Positions 8,927 to 18,262 of a stretch of DNA of 58,895 bases are shown here, piece by piece. A program made the translations under genes and the position numbers. The notes under the pieces were generated by a model, which was not told the origin of the DNA, made no database searches, and saw only the letters and a list, made by a program, of their open reading frames with translations. Each line of letters begins with the position of its first letter. The first letter of the stretch is position 1. Source of the DNA: an uncultured Lachnospiraceae bacterium (GTDB lineage: Bacteria; Bacillota; Clostridia; Lachnospirales; Lachnospiraceae); assembly GCA_902781895.1 (NCBI GenBank), contig CACZLA010000008.1, positions 1 through 58,895 of the forward strand. The letters run 5' to 3'.

Positions 8927-9241
8927 GTGACACTTTTGATTACGGTATTTGCGGCAGTGATAACTACCGTGAAATGGTATAACAGAGAAAATGATGATAT
9001 GAGACTTGGTTTCCTGTGCTTTATGTACTGGGGAGCATCACTAATGTGGCTGGTGGATGCAATCTTTGAATTCGCTGAATTAAAGGATGCATATTTCACC
9101 CCGTCTGCTAAGGATATGCTGAATGATTCGTTTTTGGGATTATCAGTTGTAGCTCTGGGTCTTGTTATATGGCTTATCAGACTGCTTATTCTCGATCCCA
9201 AGGGAACCGTCAGAAATTCCCTTAATAAAACAGACAAATAA
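8927..9241 (+). CDS. Small membrane protein, partner of the 8472 gene
   Basis: 104 residues from a GTG start with GTGGAGG nine bases upstream. There are three hydrophobic segments (residues about 2-15, 28-46 and 65-88). The middle one contains CFMYWGASLMWLVDAIFE, which looks like a conserved core. It probably forms an operon with the previous gene (41-nt gap) and is followed by a terminator. Co-transcription of two small membrane proteins suggests a heteromeric membrane unit, with no evidence on its role. Confidence 0.68.
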   Translation: MTLLITVFAAVITTVKWYNRENDDMRLGFLCFMYWGASLMWLVDAIFEFAELKDAYFTPSAKDMLNDSFLGLSVVALGLVIWLIRLLILDPKGTVRNSLNKTDK

Positions 9242-9248
9242 TTATAAG

Positions 9249-9283
9249 ACAACCTGCCTCGCCGGACGAGGGAGGTTGTTTTA
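9249..9283 (+). terminator. Intrinsic terminator
   Basis: AACCTGCCTCG and CGAGGGAGGTT flank a short CCGGA loop and are followed by GTTTT. It separates the small membrane-protein pair from the phosphoesterase gene only 30 bases further on. Confidence 0.82.
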
Positions 9284-9312
9284 AGTAAGCTTAATAACAG
9301 GTGGTATAACAG

Positions 9313-10407
9313 TTGCTTCTGATTTATTACTTTATAGTTTTAAACATAATAACACTATTATTGTACGGGCTGGATAAGTGGAAGGCAAAAAAGGATAAAA
9401 GAAGGATATCCGAAAAGACACTTATCTTTTTAGCCGTGATAGGAGGAGCCTTCGGAGCGGGTATCGGCATGCTGGTATTCCGCCATAAGATCAGAAAGAA
9501 AAAGTTCTATATCACTATTCCCGTATTTGTTGTTTTGGAAATTCTTTTTATAGTCTTCTGTCTGTATCAGAATCTTCATATCGTGGTAACAAGATATGAT
9601 TATACCAGTGAGTATGTAACCGAAGAAATGGAAGGCTATAAAATACTTCAGGTATCGGATCTTCATAATCAGTTTTTCTGGTTTGATGAGAAATGGCTGA
9701 TAGATAAGATGGCAGAGGAAAAACCTGACGTTATTTTTGTGACAGGGGATGTGGTAGACCGGAATCATACAAACTACAATCAGGCATTGGCGTTTTTTAA
9801 AGGTGCCGTAAAGATCGCTCCGGTATATTACATTTCCGGAAATCATGAGAAGGTACTTGCCAAAGATGATAAAGAAAGATTAAAAAAGTTTATTCAGGAT
9901 ATCAAAGCTCTCGGTGTACATTATCTCAAGGATAAAGTAGTTGAAGTGGACGGATACATCCTTGTGGGAATATCAGATGCAAACCGAGCCCAGCCCTTTG
10001 AGGCAATAAAAAATAGAAGCAAAAAGGGAGCAAAAAAAGTTTATGCTCATGGGGATAAACTGGTCATCTGTCTTGAGCATGAACCCAAATACTATAATAA
10101 ATTCTACGAAGTAAATGCAGATCTTGCATTTACCGGTCATGTTCATGGTGGTCAGATAATCATTCCCGGAAAAGGCGGACTGTTTTCTCCTGAATTTGAG
10201 TTTTTCCCTGAACTGTATGAAGGAGCACACACCTTTACCTACAGTTCAAAAACTCTGACTGACGAATCCGAAGAAGATGGTGAGAAATACCGGGAGGAAG
10301 AGAGAGAGCTTACAATGATAATCAGCAGAGGACTGGGAAACAGTCTGCTGCCCCTGAGGATAAATAATTATCCGGAGCTGGTGGTTGTTACATTACATGG
10401 AAATTAA
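9313..10407 (+). CDS. DUF1294 / calcineurin-like phosphoesterase fusion
   Basis: 364 residues from a TTG start (AGGTGG site at 9299-9304). The N-terminal 85 residues contain three membrane segments and the DUF1294 pattern YGLDKWKAKK with GGAFGAGIGML. A metallophosphoesterase follows with all dinuclear-metal motifs: VSDLHN (near residue 115), TGDVVDR, SGNHEK, LEHEP and TGHVHGGQ. This resembles membrane-tethered YkuE-type phosphoesterases. Cleavage of a lipid-linked or other phosphodiester at the inner membrane face is inferred, and the substrate is unknown. DUF1294 usually occurs as a stand-alone small membrane protein, so this fusion is noteworthy. Confidence 0.88.
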   Translation: MLLIYYFIVLNIITLLLYGLDKWKAKKDKRRISEKTLIFLAVIGGAFGAGIGMLVFRHKIRKKKFYITIPVFVVLEILFIVFCLYQNLHIVVTRYDYTSEYVTEEMEGYKILQVSDLHNQFFWFDEKWLIDKMAEEKPDVIFVTGDVVDRNHTNYNQALAFFKGAVKIAPVYYISGNHEKVLAKDDKERLKKFIQDIKALGVHYLKDKVVEVDGYILVGISDANRAQPFEAIKNRSKKGAKKVYAHGDKLVICLEHEPKYYNKFYEVNADLAFTGHVHGGQIIIPGKGGLFSPEFEFFPELYEGAHTFTYSSKTLTDESEEDGEKYREEERELTMIISRGLGNSLLPLRINNYPELVVVTLHGN

Positions 10408-10434
10408 CAGCTGGCGAAAAGATAAGTTATAAAG

Positions 10435-10460
10435 TAAAATGACATATGGGTGTCAAAAAA
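10435..10460 (+). promoter_or_regulatory. -10 box with TGACATATGGGTGTCAAAAA element
   Basis: TAAAAT (10435-10440) is followed at once by GACATATGGGTGTCAAAAAA. The same layout occurs at 2507-2530 and, on the minus strand, 29840-29864. It lies about 45 bases upstream of the aldo/keto reductase SD. The -35 is poor. Confidence 0.5.
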
Positions 10461-10502
10461 GTTGTGTATTAATGGGGATTATCATAAAGGAGGTATTATA
10501 TT

Positions 10503-11639
10503 ATGGAATTCAGACCTGAAAAGAAACTTGGCTTCGGAATGATGCGTATGCCTACCATCGATCCGAACAATGCGGCAGATGTAGATGTTGAACAAGTAAG
10601 TAAAATGGTTGATATGTTCCTCGAGAGAGGCTTCACATATTTTGACACAGCATGGATGTATAACGGCTTTGCCAGTGAAGATGTGGTAAAGAAAGCTCTG
10701 GTTGACCGACATCCCAGAGAGAGCTTCACTCTTGCAACAAAGCTTCATTCGGGATTCTTCAATTCATTCGAAGGAAGAGATGAGGTTTTTAATGAACAGC
10801 TCAGAAAGACCGGTGCCGGATACTTTGATTATTATCTGATACATGGCATAGAATCCGACATGCTTGATAAATATGAAAAGTTTAAATGCTTTGACTGGCT
10901 TTTGGATAAGAAGGAAAAGGGCCTTGTAAGACATGCAGGTTTTTCATTTCATGATAAGCCCGAAGTACTTGACAAGATACTTACGGATCACCCCGAAATG
11001 GAGTTCGTTCAGCTTCAGATAAACTATCTGGACTGGGAGAGTGAATGGATACAGTCGAGAGCATGCTATGAAGTAGCCGTAAAGCATGGAAAGCCGGTTA
11101 TCGTTATGGAACCTGTAAAGGGAGGAACCCTAGCGTCACTTCCGGCAGAAGCTGAAAAGCTTTTCAAGGATTATGATGATAGCAAATCTATTCCCAGCTG
11201 GGCTATAAGATTTGTAGCCAGTCTTGAAAATGTTATGGTTGTGCTTTCAGGTATGAGCAGTATTGCCCAGATGGATAACAACACATCGTTTATGGGTGAT
11301 TTTGTACCTCTTAACGAGACTGAAAAACAAATGTGCTTTAAGGCTGCAGATATAATAAAAAGTCAGATAACAGTACCTTGTACCGCATGCCATTATTGTA
11401 CTGAGGGATGTCCGATGAATATCTGCATTCCTGAATATTTCTCCCTTTATAATGAAGACATGAGAGAGGATATGGAGAAGAAGGGATGGACCATCAATTT
11501 CTCAAATTATGATACAATGGCACGGTCACATGGTAAAGCCGGCGACTGTATAGCCTGTGGTCAGTGCGAAGGTGTCTGCCCACAGCATCTCCAGATAATT
11601 GACCTTCTTAAAGACGTTTCGGCACATTTCGAAAGATAA
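10503..11639 (+). CDS. Aldo/keto reductase with C-terminal 4Fe-4S ferredoxin domain
   Basis: 378 residues. An NAD(P)-dependent AKR barrel shows the usual tetrad segments FDTAWMYNG (Asp, Tyr), LATKL (Lys) and YLIHG (His). The C-terminal 90 residues carry two iron-sulphur motifs, CTACHYCTEGCP (293-304) and CIACGQCEGVCP (349-360). This architecture is common in strict anaerobes. The physiological substrate is not established, and the clusters suggest ferredoxin-type electron exchange. The start has AAAGGAGG. The adjacent FeoAB iron importer 24 nt downstream suggests an iron-linked transcription unit. Confidence 0.93.
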   Translation: MEFRPEKKLGFGMMRMPTIDPNNAADVDVEQVSKMVDMFLERGFTYFDTAWMYNGFASEDVVKKALVDRHPRESFTLATKLHSGFFNSFEGRDEVFNEQLRKTGAGYFDYYLIHGIESDMLDKYEKFKCFDWLLDKKEKGLVRHAGFSFHDKPEVLDKILTDHPEMEFVQLQINYLDWESEWIQSRACYEVAVKHGKPVIVMEPVKGGTLASLPAEAEKLFKDYDDSKSIPSWAIRFVASLENVMVVLSGMSSIAQMDNNTSFMGDFVPLNETEKQMCFKAADIIKSQITVPCTACHYCTEGCPMNICIPEYFSLYNEDMREDMEKKGWTINFSNYDTMARSHGKAGDCIACGQCEGVCPQHLQIIDLLKDVSAHFER

Positions 11640-11663
11640 AATAGATTTATTGATTGGACTATA

Positions 11664-14057
11664 GTGATGACACTTAGAGATATAAAACCCGGAGATAGCG
11701 TAGTAGTAGAAAATGTAGGAGGAGACGGTGCGCTCAGACAACATTTTCTTGATATGGGAGTTATTCCGGGTATTGAGATAACACTTATAAAATATGCTCC
11801 CATGGGAGATCCTGCAGAATTCAGAATTCATGACTATGAACTGACACTTCGTCTGGCTGAGGCAGAGCAGATAGAAGTTTCTAAGTCTGCGGCTCAACCT
11901 GTGGTAGAAGCCATCTCTGAATCGGAGGAGAGGAGAAGTCCGCGTAAAAACAGAAAGGTAAGGGATGAAAGAAGTCAAAGAAAAACAGAGCATCCCGGAC
12001 TTGGTGAGGAAGGCAGATTCCATCCTAAGGGATCAGGAAGTCCCCTTGCGGATGATGTGACTCTTACCTTTGCATTGGTGGGAAATCAGAACAGCGGAAA
12101 GACGACACTGTTTAACCGCATTACAGGTTCAAATCAGCATGTGGGAAATTTCCCCGGAGTAACTGTGGACAGGAAGGACGGAGTGATAAAGGGACATCCC
12201 AACACTCTTGTTACGGATCTTCCGGGTATATATTCTATGTCTCCCTATACCAGCGAGGAACTGGTGTCCAGAAACTTTGTTCTGGAGGAAAAACCTAAAG
12301 CCATAATCAACATTGTTGATGTAACAAATATCGAGAGAAATCTTTATCTTACCATGCAGCTGCTGGAAATGGATATTCCCGTAGTCGTTGCTCTTAATAT
12401 GATGGATGAGCTCACTGAAAATGGTGGTGCCATAGATATAAACCTTCTGGAGTCTCTTCTCGGAACTCCTGTTGTTCCCATTTCCGCCGCAAAGAATTTC
12501 GGTATAGAGGAGCTTATAAGTCATGCTATTCATATAGCAAAATATCAGGAAAAACCCATGCGTCAGGATTTCTGCGATGAAAAGGATGATAACGGTGCTA
12601 TTCACAGAAGCATACATGCAGTCGTGCATCTGATCCAGGATCATGCCGCAGAAAAGGAGCTTCCTCTCAGATTCTGTGCAACCAAGGTTATAGAAGGGGA
12701 TGAGAATATAACAAATGCACTGGAACTTGATCAGAACGAAATAGAGACTATAGAGCATATAGTCAAACAGATGGAGAAGGAAAGCGGACATGATAAGGCT
12801 GCAGCCATGGCATACATGAGATTCAGATTTATCGGAAAGGTATGCAGACAGACAGTCAAAAAGCCTCACGAAAGCAAGGAACGCATCAGAAGTGAAAAGA
12901 TAGACAGGATACTTACAGGAAAATGGACGGCCATCCCCGTATTCTTTGCAATAATGATAATGGTCTTTTTCCTGACCTTTAATGTTATAGGAGCATGGCT
13001 TCAGGGGATATGTGAAAATGGAGTCAATGCGGTAACAGATTATATAGATCAGATGATGACCAACGCAGAGGTTAATTCCACTATTCACAGTCTTGTGATA
13101 AAAGGTATATTTGCCGGGGTGGGAAGTGTCATCAGCTTTCTGCCTATAATAGTAACACTTTTCTTCTTCCTTTCTATTATGGAAGACAGTGGATATATAG
13201 CCAGAGTGGCATTTGTTATGGATAAAATGCTGAGAAAGATAGGACTATCCGGACGAAGTATAGTTCCCATGCTTATAGGCTTCGGATGTACCGTTCCGGC
13301 AGTTATGTCAACCAGAACTCTTCCCAGTGAACGAGACAGAAGGATGACTATACTGCTCACACCTTTTATGAGCTGTACGGCAAAGCTGCCTATATATGCA
13401 TTCTTTATAAATGCATTTTTCCCGGGAAAGAAGATGCTTATTATTTCCGCCTTATATCTGGGAAGTATCCTGGTAGGAATTCTGGTTGCTTTTTTGTATA
13501 GGAAAACAGTTTTTAAAGGAGAAGCGGTTCCCTTTGTAATGGAGCTTCCGAATTATCGTATGCCCTCTGCAAAAAATGTACTTCAGCTTTTATGGGAGAA
13601 AGCAAAGGATTTCCTTCAGAAAGCATTTTCTGTAATTCTTATTGCATCAATCGCCATATGGCTTCTCCAGAGCTTTGATCTGCATTTCACGATGACAGCG
13701 GATCCTGAGGACAGTATACTTGCCGTTATTTCGGGACTGTTTGTTCCCATATTCAGACCTTTGGGACTTGGAGACTGGAGGATAGTAACCTCCTTCGTAT
13801 CCGGTTTTATGGCAAAGGAGAGTGTTGTATCAACACTGCAGATTCTTTTTGCCGCAGGGGTTGCAACAGCTTTGTCACCACAGGCTGCAGTGTCACTTCT
13901 TGTATTCTCGCTGCTTTATACTCCATGTGTAGCGGCCATCGCATCTATAAGAAGAGAACTTGGTGCCAAGTGGGCTGCCGGTGTGGTTGTATGGCAGTGC
14001 GTGGTTGCCTGGATCATGGCGCTATTGGTAAAACTACTGGTGGGCTGTTTTATGTAA
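11664..14057 (+). CDS. feoB: Ferrous iron transporter, FeoA-FeoB fusion
   Basis: 797 residues numbered from GTG 11664; ATG 11667 is equally possible and neither has a strong SD. Residues 1-75 are a FeoA SH3-like domain. Residues 76-128 are a charged linker rich in Arg, Lys, Glu and Ser. The FeoB G domain follows with G1 GNQNSGKTT (140-148), G3 DLPG (185-188) and G4 NMMD (245-248), then about eight membrane helices with paired Gate regions (GFGCTVPAVMSTRT and YTPCVAAIASIRRE). It imports Fe2+ across the cytoplasmic membrane. FeoA and FeoB are often separate genes and are joined here. A terminator follows at 14119. Confidence 0.96.
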   Translation: MMTLRDIKPGDSVVVENVGGDGALRQHFLDMGVIPGIEITLIKYAPMGDPAEFRIHDYELTLRLAEAEQIEVSKSAAQPVVEAISESEERRSPRKNRKVRDERSQRKTEHPGLGEEGRFHPKGSGSPLADDVTLTFALVGNQNSGKTTLFNRITGSNQHVGNFPGVTVDRKDGVIKGHPNTLVTDLPGIYSMSPYTSEELVSRNFVLEEKPKAIINIVDVTNIERNLYLTMQLLEMDIPVVVALNMMDELTENGGAIDINLLESLLGTPVVPISAAKNFGIEELISHAIHIAKYQEKPMRQDFCDEKDDNGAIHRSIHAVVHLIQDHAAEKELPLRFCATKVIEGDENITNALELDQNEIETIEHIVKQMEKESGHDKAAAMAYMRFRFIGKVCRQTVKKPHESKERIRSEKIDRILTGKWTAIPVFFAIMIMVFFLTFNVIGAWLQGICENGVNAVTDYIDQMMTNAEVNSTIHSLVIKGIFAGVGSVISFLPIIVTLFFFLSIMEDSGYIARVAFVMDKMLRKIGLSGRSIVPMLIGFGCTVPAVMSTRTLPSERDRRMTILLTPFMSCTAKLPIYAFFINAFFPGKKMLIISALYLGSILVGILVAFLYRKTVFKGEAVPFVMELPNYRMPSAKNVLQLLWEKAKDFLQKAFSVILIASIAIWLLQSFDLHFTMTADPEDSILAVISGLFVPIFRPLGLGDWRIVTSFVSGFMAKESVVSTLQILFAAGVATALSPQAAVSLLVFSLLYTPCVAAIASIRRELGAKWAAGVVVWQCVVAWIMALLVKLLVGCFM

Positions 14058-14118
14058 CAATCGAGAAAATCCCAGTGTTAATAATTCCCATAATATGTTA
14101 GTTTTTCACACCTATTAA

Positions 14119-14157
14119 AAAACCTTTACTGATAAAATATCGGTAGAGGTTTTTTAT
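14119..14157 (+). terminator. Intrinsic terminator after feoAB
   Basis: AACCTTTACTGATA pairs with TATCGGTAGAGGTT through mostly Watson-Crick pairs with G-U pairs, followed by a T-rich run (TTTTTTATTATT). Confidence 0.85.
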
Positions 14158-14183
14158 TATTATATGAGGAGGGTATGTTTTAT

Positions 14184-14996
14184 ATGAAGAAAATTTTAAA
14201 GATTTTGGTTCTGACGTTTATGCTTATATCAATTACAGCATGTGGTAGAAAAGAACATGCAAAGGTTGATAAAAGCATTCCAAAGGGGTACGAAAAATGT
14301 GATATGGGATACTTTCAAGTTGCTCTACCTAATGATATTGATATGAAATTTGATAGTGCTACACTTGTTAGTTTTGATAACGACAATTTTGGAGATGATA
14401 TATATATAACATCATATATACTGGATGGATCATTTTCCGGAACTGATATTGATGATATCAGGGATATATTTTCTGCAATGTTTGGGATAAAGTATACAGA
14501 AAAATATGAATTAAAAAAGCATATTTCAAAATATAAAGTTCCCTACTATGAATATGAAGAGAAATCAGAACGTAATTATTTAATGACAACAAAAGCTTGT
14601 CTTTTCATTAACACAGAAGCAAGATGTATGCTTGCATTTCAAATAGATTATGTAGAAAGTGCATCGGATAAGGCAGATGAACTTTATAATCAATTTGTTG
14701 ATAATATTTCAAAAAATATGGAAGAGTCGAATATTTATTTAATTAATAAACTAAAGGGTGCTGTAGATTCTTATGTTTATTATAAAGATAAAAGTGATAA
14801 TTATTTTGACACACATAGTATATTTGATGATGATGCAGGTTCTGATTATGCTGATGCGTTTTCAAAAGAACTAGATGCTAAGGATGTCGCAGAATCAATA
14901 AAAAATGAGGTTGAAAAAATAAGTATTGATTCGTTAAGTGAAGAGGAATATGAACGTTATAAAGAGGTTATGGAATATGCTGATAAACATTTATAA
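14184..14996 (+). CDS. Putative lipoprotein, unknown function
   Basis: ATG 14184 is preferred over 14175 because the GAGGAGGG site (14165-14172) is too close to the earlier one. About 270 residues. A lipoprotein signal (KKILKILVLTFMLISITAC) gives a lipidated Cys near residue 20. The mature protein is acidic, and its first domain includes PKGYEKCDMGYFQVALP. I recognise no family. Codons are much more A/T-ending than in the flanking genes. It forms a pair with the 15018 gene, bounded by terminators on both sides. Confidence 0.72.
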   Translation: MKKILKILVLTFMLISITACGRKEHAKVDKSIPKGYEKCDMGYFQVALPNDIDMKFDSATLVSFDNDNFGDDIYITSYILDGSFSGTDIDDIRDIFSAMFGIKYTEKYELKKHISKYKVPYYEYEEKSERNYLMTTKACLFINTEARCMLAFQIDYVESASDKADELYNQFVDNISKNMEESNIYLINKLKGAVDSYVYYKDKSDNYFDTHSIFDDDAGSDYADAFSKELDAKDVAESIKNEVEKISIDSLSEEEYERYKEVMEYADKHL

Positions 14997-15017
14997 GTAT
15001 GAAAGGGGGATATTATA

Positions 15018-15572
15018 ATGTATGATAATGAAGATTTGATAAATAATAATGTGGAAAGTAATGTAATTAATAATAGTGAAGAACCTTTAATTGTAAATGA
15101 AGAAACTATGGATACTAATGATAATTATATACATGAAAAGAAAAACAGAATAACTAAGAAGACGAAGATAATAGTTATAGCAGTGCTGGCTTCAATTGTA
15201 GCAGTTGTAATTTTGAGTTTTGTTTTAACATATTATAGTCATCCATTGACCGGTAGATGGAAATGTATTTCAGTTGACAGTACAGATTCATCCGTAATGC
15301 TTTCAGATTGTATTTATGACTTTAGCATGTATGGAGATTTTACAATTGAGTATCCGGAAGATTATGAAGAGAGTGAGAATCGTATAATTCAAGGTGAATA
15401 TCATATGCATAATAATACTTTAATGCTGCAATATGATGGATATTCGTTAGAGTATAATTACAAAAAAGAAGGAAACAGGTTAATATTAACACGTGAAATA
15501 AAAAATAATGATACAAGTTTGTTCAAGATTAAGGATACTGTTAGAGTCAGTATGACATTTGAAGCAATTTAA
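15018..15572 (+). CDS. Single-pass membrane protein, unknown function
   Basis: 184 residues with a GAAAGGGGG site. An Asn/Glu-rich cytoplasmic N-terminus (1-47) is followed by one membrane helix (about 50-72) and an external domain beginning SHPLTGRWKC. That domain has the look of a small beta-barrel (TGRW ... GDFTIEYP ... GEYHMHNNTLML), as in lipocalin-like DUF5640 proteins, which is only a resemblance. It is probably co-transcribed with the lipoprotein gene 21 nt upstream and shares its strong A/T bias. Confidence 0.7.
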   Translation: MYDNEDLINNNVESNVINNSEEPLIVNEETMDTNDNYIHEKKNRITKKTKIIVIAVLASIVAVVILSFVLTYYSHPLTGRWKCISVDSTDSSVMLSDCIYDFSMYGDFTIEYPEDYEESENRIIQGEYHMHNNTLMLQYDGYSLEYNYKKEGNRLILTREIKNNDTSLFKIKDTVRVSMTFEAI

Positions 15573-15587
15573 TAATAATCCAAGATG

Positions 15588-15638
15588 TACCTGGCACCAT
15601 TTCAAAAGAATGGTGCCAGGTATTATTTAATCTTTTTT
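15588..15638 (+). terminator. Intrinsic terminator, perfect 14-bp stem
   Basis: TACCTGGCACCATT (15588-15601) pairs exactly with AATGGTGCCAGGTA (15609-15622) and is followed by a T-rich run. It ends the AT-rich lipoprotein/membrane pair. The remaining gap to 15747 contains a GTTAC...GTAAC inverted pair (15679-15701) and a GGTC...GACC hairpin close to the next SD. Confidence 0.85.
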
Positions 15639-15746
15639 TAATCTTAATAAAAGGACGGCTTAAGATTTTATCTTTATAGTTACATTCGAAAATTAAGTAA
15701 CGTTTTACGGTCTGATGGCGGACCGGAGAAAAGGAGGAAGTGTAAC

Positions 15747-18230
15747 GTGAAGGTTTTTTTGAAGTACATCTCAAAAAACATGTTTGAGAAAAAAGGGCGG
15801 TTCTTTCTGCTGCTTTTCTCAATCGCAGTCAGTGCAGCACTTCTGGTGGCCTGCACGGGAATGGTTGATGTGGTGATAGACAGTTTTAATGAACCATATG
15901 AATCAGGACAGATGTCGGATGTTTCGATAGTATCGAAAACCGATGATCCTTACATGAAGAAAGCCGACGTTGATACAGAAGGTCTGAAGGATGTGACCTA
16001 CGAGCTGCAGACAGTCGGCGTAAAAAATGAAAATGACGAGATTAAGTATGTGAGTCTCCGAGGAAGAGAGAGCTACTCGGGTGCCATGTCAGAAGGAAGT
16101 GCAGACTTCCTCAGCCGGAAGGGTTCGGAGGAAAGCCCTGAATGTATCATGTCACAGAGAATCGCAGATGAGTTTAAGCTCAAAACAGGAGATACCATAA
16201 AGCTTTATCTGTCCGGTGAAGAGGTTGAGTTTACCATAGAGGCCATCGCGGTAAATGAGAAGCTGTTCTACTCAGACACAACAACAAACTACAGTCTGAT
16301 CATTCCATATGAATATCTGAATCAGAAGCTGGGAGCGGACGGTGGATACAATGTAGTATATGCGGATGTGGACAGTGGAGAGACTGCAGACTTTGCCAAG
16401 AGCTTCAATAAGACCCACACTGATGAAAAGGCTATAGATCTGAAGGGAAGTGTGATCGTTGATTCATCACTTACCACGGCGCTTTACTTCATGCTGACAA
16501 TAGTAGTGGTTGTAAGCTCCATCATAATCTACGGAGTATTCAAGCTGATCCTGACTGAGAGACTTTCGGTTATAGGTACATTTATGAGCCAGGGTGCTAC
16601 AAAGAAGAAGATAGAACATATCATCCTTATGGAAGGTTTCTTATACGGCCTGATCGGTGGTGTGTTCGGATGTGCCATCGGAGAGGTACTTCTTTACTAC
16701 ATCGGAAGATGGACATCACCACTTGGAGATTACGGAATATATACAGAGTTCCATATCAATCCGGTTTACATCCTGATAGGAATGGTATTCTCGGTTGTTC
16801 TTTCAACAGCTTCAGCATACTTCCCGGTAAGGAAGGTAAGAAAGCTTGAAGTTAAGGATGTGATCCTGAACCGTGCTGAGCCAAAGCGTTCAAACAGAAT
16901 AGTAAAGACCATCGTCGGTCTGGCTCTGCTTGGTTTTGCAATCTATGTATACATCGTAAATGACAATGTGTTAAATGCAACAATTCCACTTGGATTTGCG
17001 GCTGCATTTGCGGGCATCATACTTATCACACCGCTGTTTGTGAAGTTTATAACAGCTGTATTTGCAAAAGTATTTAAGAATCATACAACAATTTATCTGA
17101 CACTTAACAATATCAGGAGCTCAAAGCTTCTCAGAAACAACATAGTTCTCATAGTAGTATCCCTTTCATCGGTACTTCTCATATCATCCTTCGGAACAAG
17201 CATGACCAAGCTTGTGGTGGATGCTTACGCCGGAATGAAATATGACTACAATATAGCTAACATTATGGAGTCTGATCCAAGTCACCCCACAACAGAAACC
17301 ATAATGGAGAAGCTGGAAGAAAGTGATGAAGTGGAAAAGGAATATCTGGCTCCTATGTACAGTGCTGAGGCAAAGGTAGACGGCGAGATAGCAATTGCCA
17401 TAGGTACCAATCCTATGTCCTTTGTAGAAGTGCTTGATGACTACTTCAAATTCTCAGATAAATGTAAAGATGAATTTAAGACCCTTAGAGATGGGGATAT
17501 GTATTCAGTAGTTCTTACCACAAAGATTGCTAAAGCAATCAACAAGGATGTTGGGGATACAGTCAATCTGGAAATCAACTCACAGGTGGTACCTGTTAAG
17601 GTTGTGGGTATCTATGATGGAAAGGTATTCAATAACGGAATCTCCATCGTAGTTCAGAAGGAACTTCTGAAGGATGAGTTTAAGATACATGAAGCATCAG
17701 GTATATACCTTAAGGTTTCCGGTGATAAGGATGCATTTGAAAAGGAGCTTAAGACATTTCTTACTTCCCTCGGTGCAACCTATACCACAAAAGCTGAGGA
17801 CACAAAGCTGAACGATGAGAATAATCAGATGATCGTATCCTTATTTTCCATATTCTCATATATGGCAATGATCATCGCATCAATAGGTGTATTTAACAAC
17901 ATCGCTATATGCTTCCTTCAGAGGAAGAGAGAGATGGCAGTCATGGCATCTGTAGGAATGAACAAGGGAAGAAGAAAGAGGCTGATACTTTCAGAAAGTA
18001 TGACCTGCGTGGTATTCAGTATACTTATCACAATACCATTTTCCATACTTCTTTCAGACCTGATGACAGGCTTCTGCAAATATGTGGGAATGCCAATGGA
18101 TGTACTGTTCGACTGGGGATCTATACTGACTTATGCACCGATAATAGCAGTGATCATATTTATCGCATCACTTTCAACCATGAGAAAGAGCAGGAAGCTC
18201 AACATAGTACAGGAACTTAAATATGAATAA
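15747..18230 (+). CDS. ABC transporter permease, FtsX/MacB type
   Basis: 827 residues from GTG 15747, with AAGGAGG nine bases upstream. An N-terminal membrane anchor (about 18-38) is followed by a large extracellular MacB-PCD-like domain and a first FtsX unit of three helices (about 240-360). A fourth helix precedes a second external domain (about 480-660), and a final FtsX unit ends the protein. Permeases of this layout work with an ATPase such as the next gene to export or remove peptides and lipids at the envelope; bacitracin-type resistance and lipoprotein handling are known roles. The substrate cannot be assigned. No two-component regulator lies beside it, unlike BceAB systems. Confidence 0.92.
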   Translation: MKVFLKYISKNMFEKKGRFFLLLFSIAVSAALLVACTGMVDVVIDSFNEPYESGQMSDVSIVSKTDDPYMKKADVDTEGLKDVTYELQTVGVKNENDEIKYVSLRGRESYSGAMSEGSADFLSRKGSEESPECIMSQRIADEFKLKTGDTIKLYLSGEEVEFTIEAIAVNEKLFYSDTTTNYSLIIPYEYLNQKLGADGGYNVVYADVDSGETADFAKSFNKTHTDEKAIDLKGSVIVDSSLTTALYFMLTIVVVVSSIIIYGVFKLILTERLSVIGTFMSQGATKKKIEHIILMEGFLYGLIGGVFGCAIGEVLLYYIGRWTSPLGDYGIYTEFHINPVYILIGMVFSVVLSTASAYFPVRKVRKLEVKDVILNRAEPKRSNRIVKTIVGLALLGFAIYVYIVNDNVLNATIPLGFAAAFAGIILITPLFVKFITAVFAKVFKNHTTIYLTLNNIRSSKLLRNNIVLIVVSLSSVLLISSFGTSMTKLVVDAYAGMKYDYNIANIMESDPSHPTTETIMEKLEESDEVEKEYLAPMYSAEAKVDGEIAIAIGTNPMSFVEVLDDYFKFSDKCKDEFKTLRDGDMYSVVLTTKIAKAINKDVGDTVNLEINSQVVPVKVVGIYDGKVFNNGISIVVQKELLKDEFKIHEASGIYLKVSGDKDAFEKELKTFLTSLGATYTTKAEDTKLNDENNQMIVSLFSIFSYMAMIIASIGVFNNIAICFLQRKREMAVMASVGMNKGRRKRLILSESMTCVVFSILITIPFSILLSDLMTGFCKYVGMPMDVLFDWGSILTYAPIIAVIIFIASLSTMRKSRKLNIVQELKYE

Positions 18231-18262
18231 ATAGGATTATGAAATATACGGAGGATAGTAAA

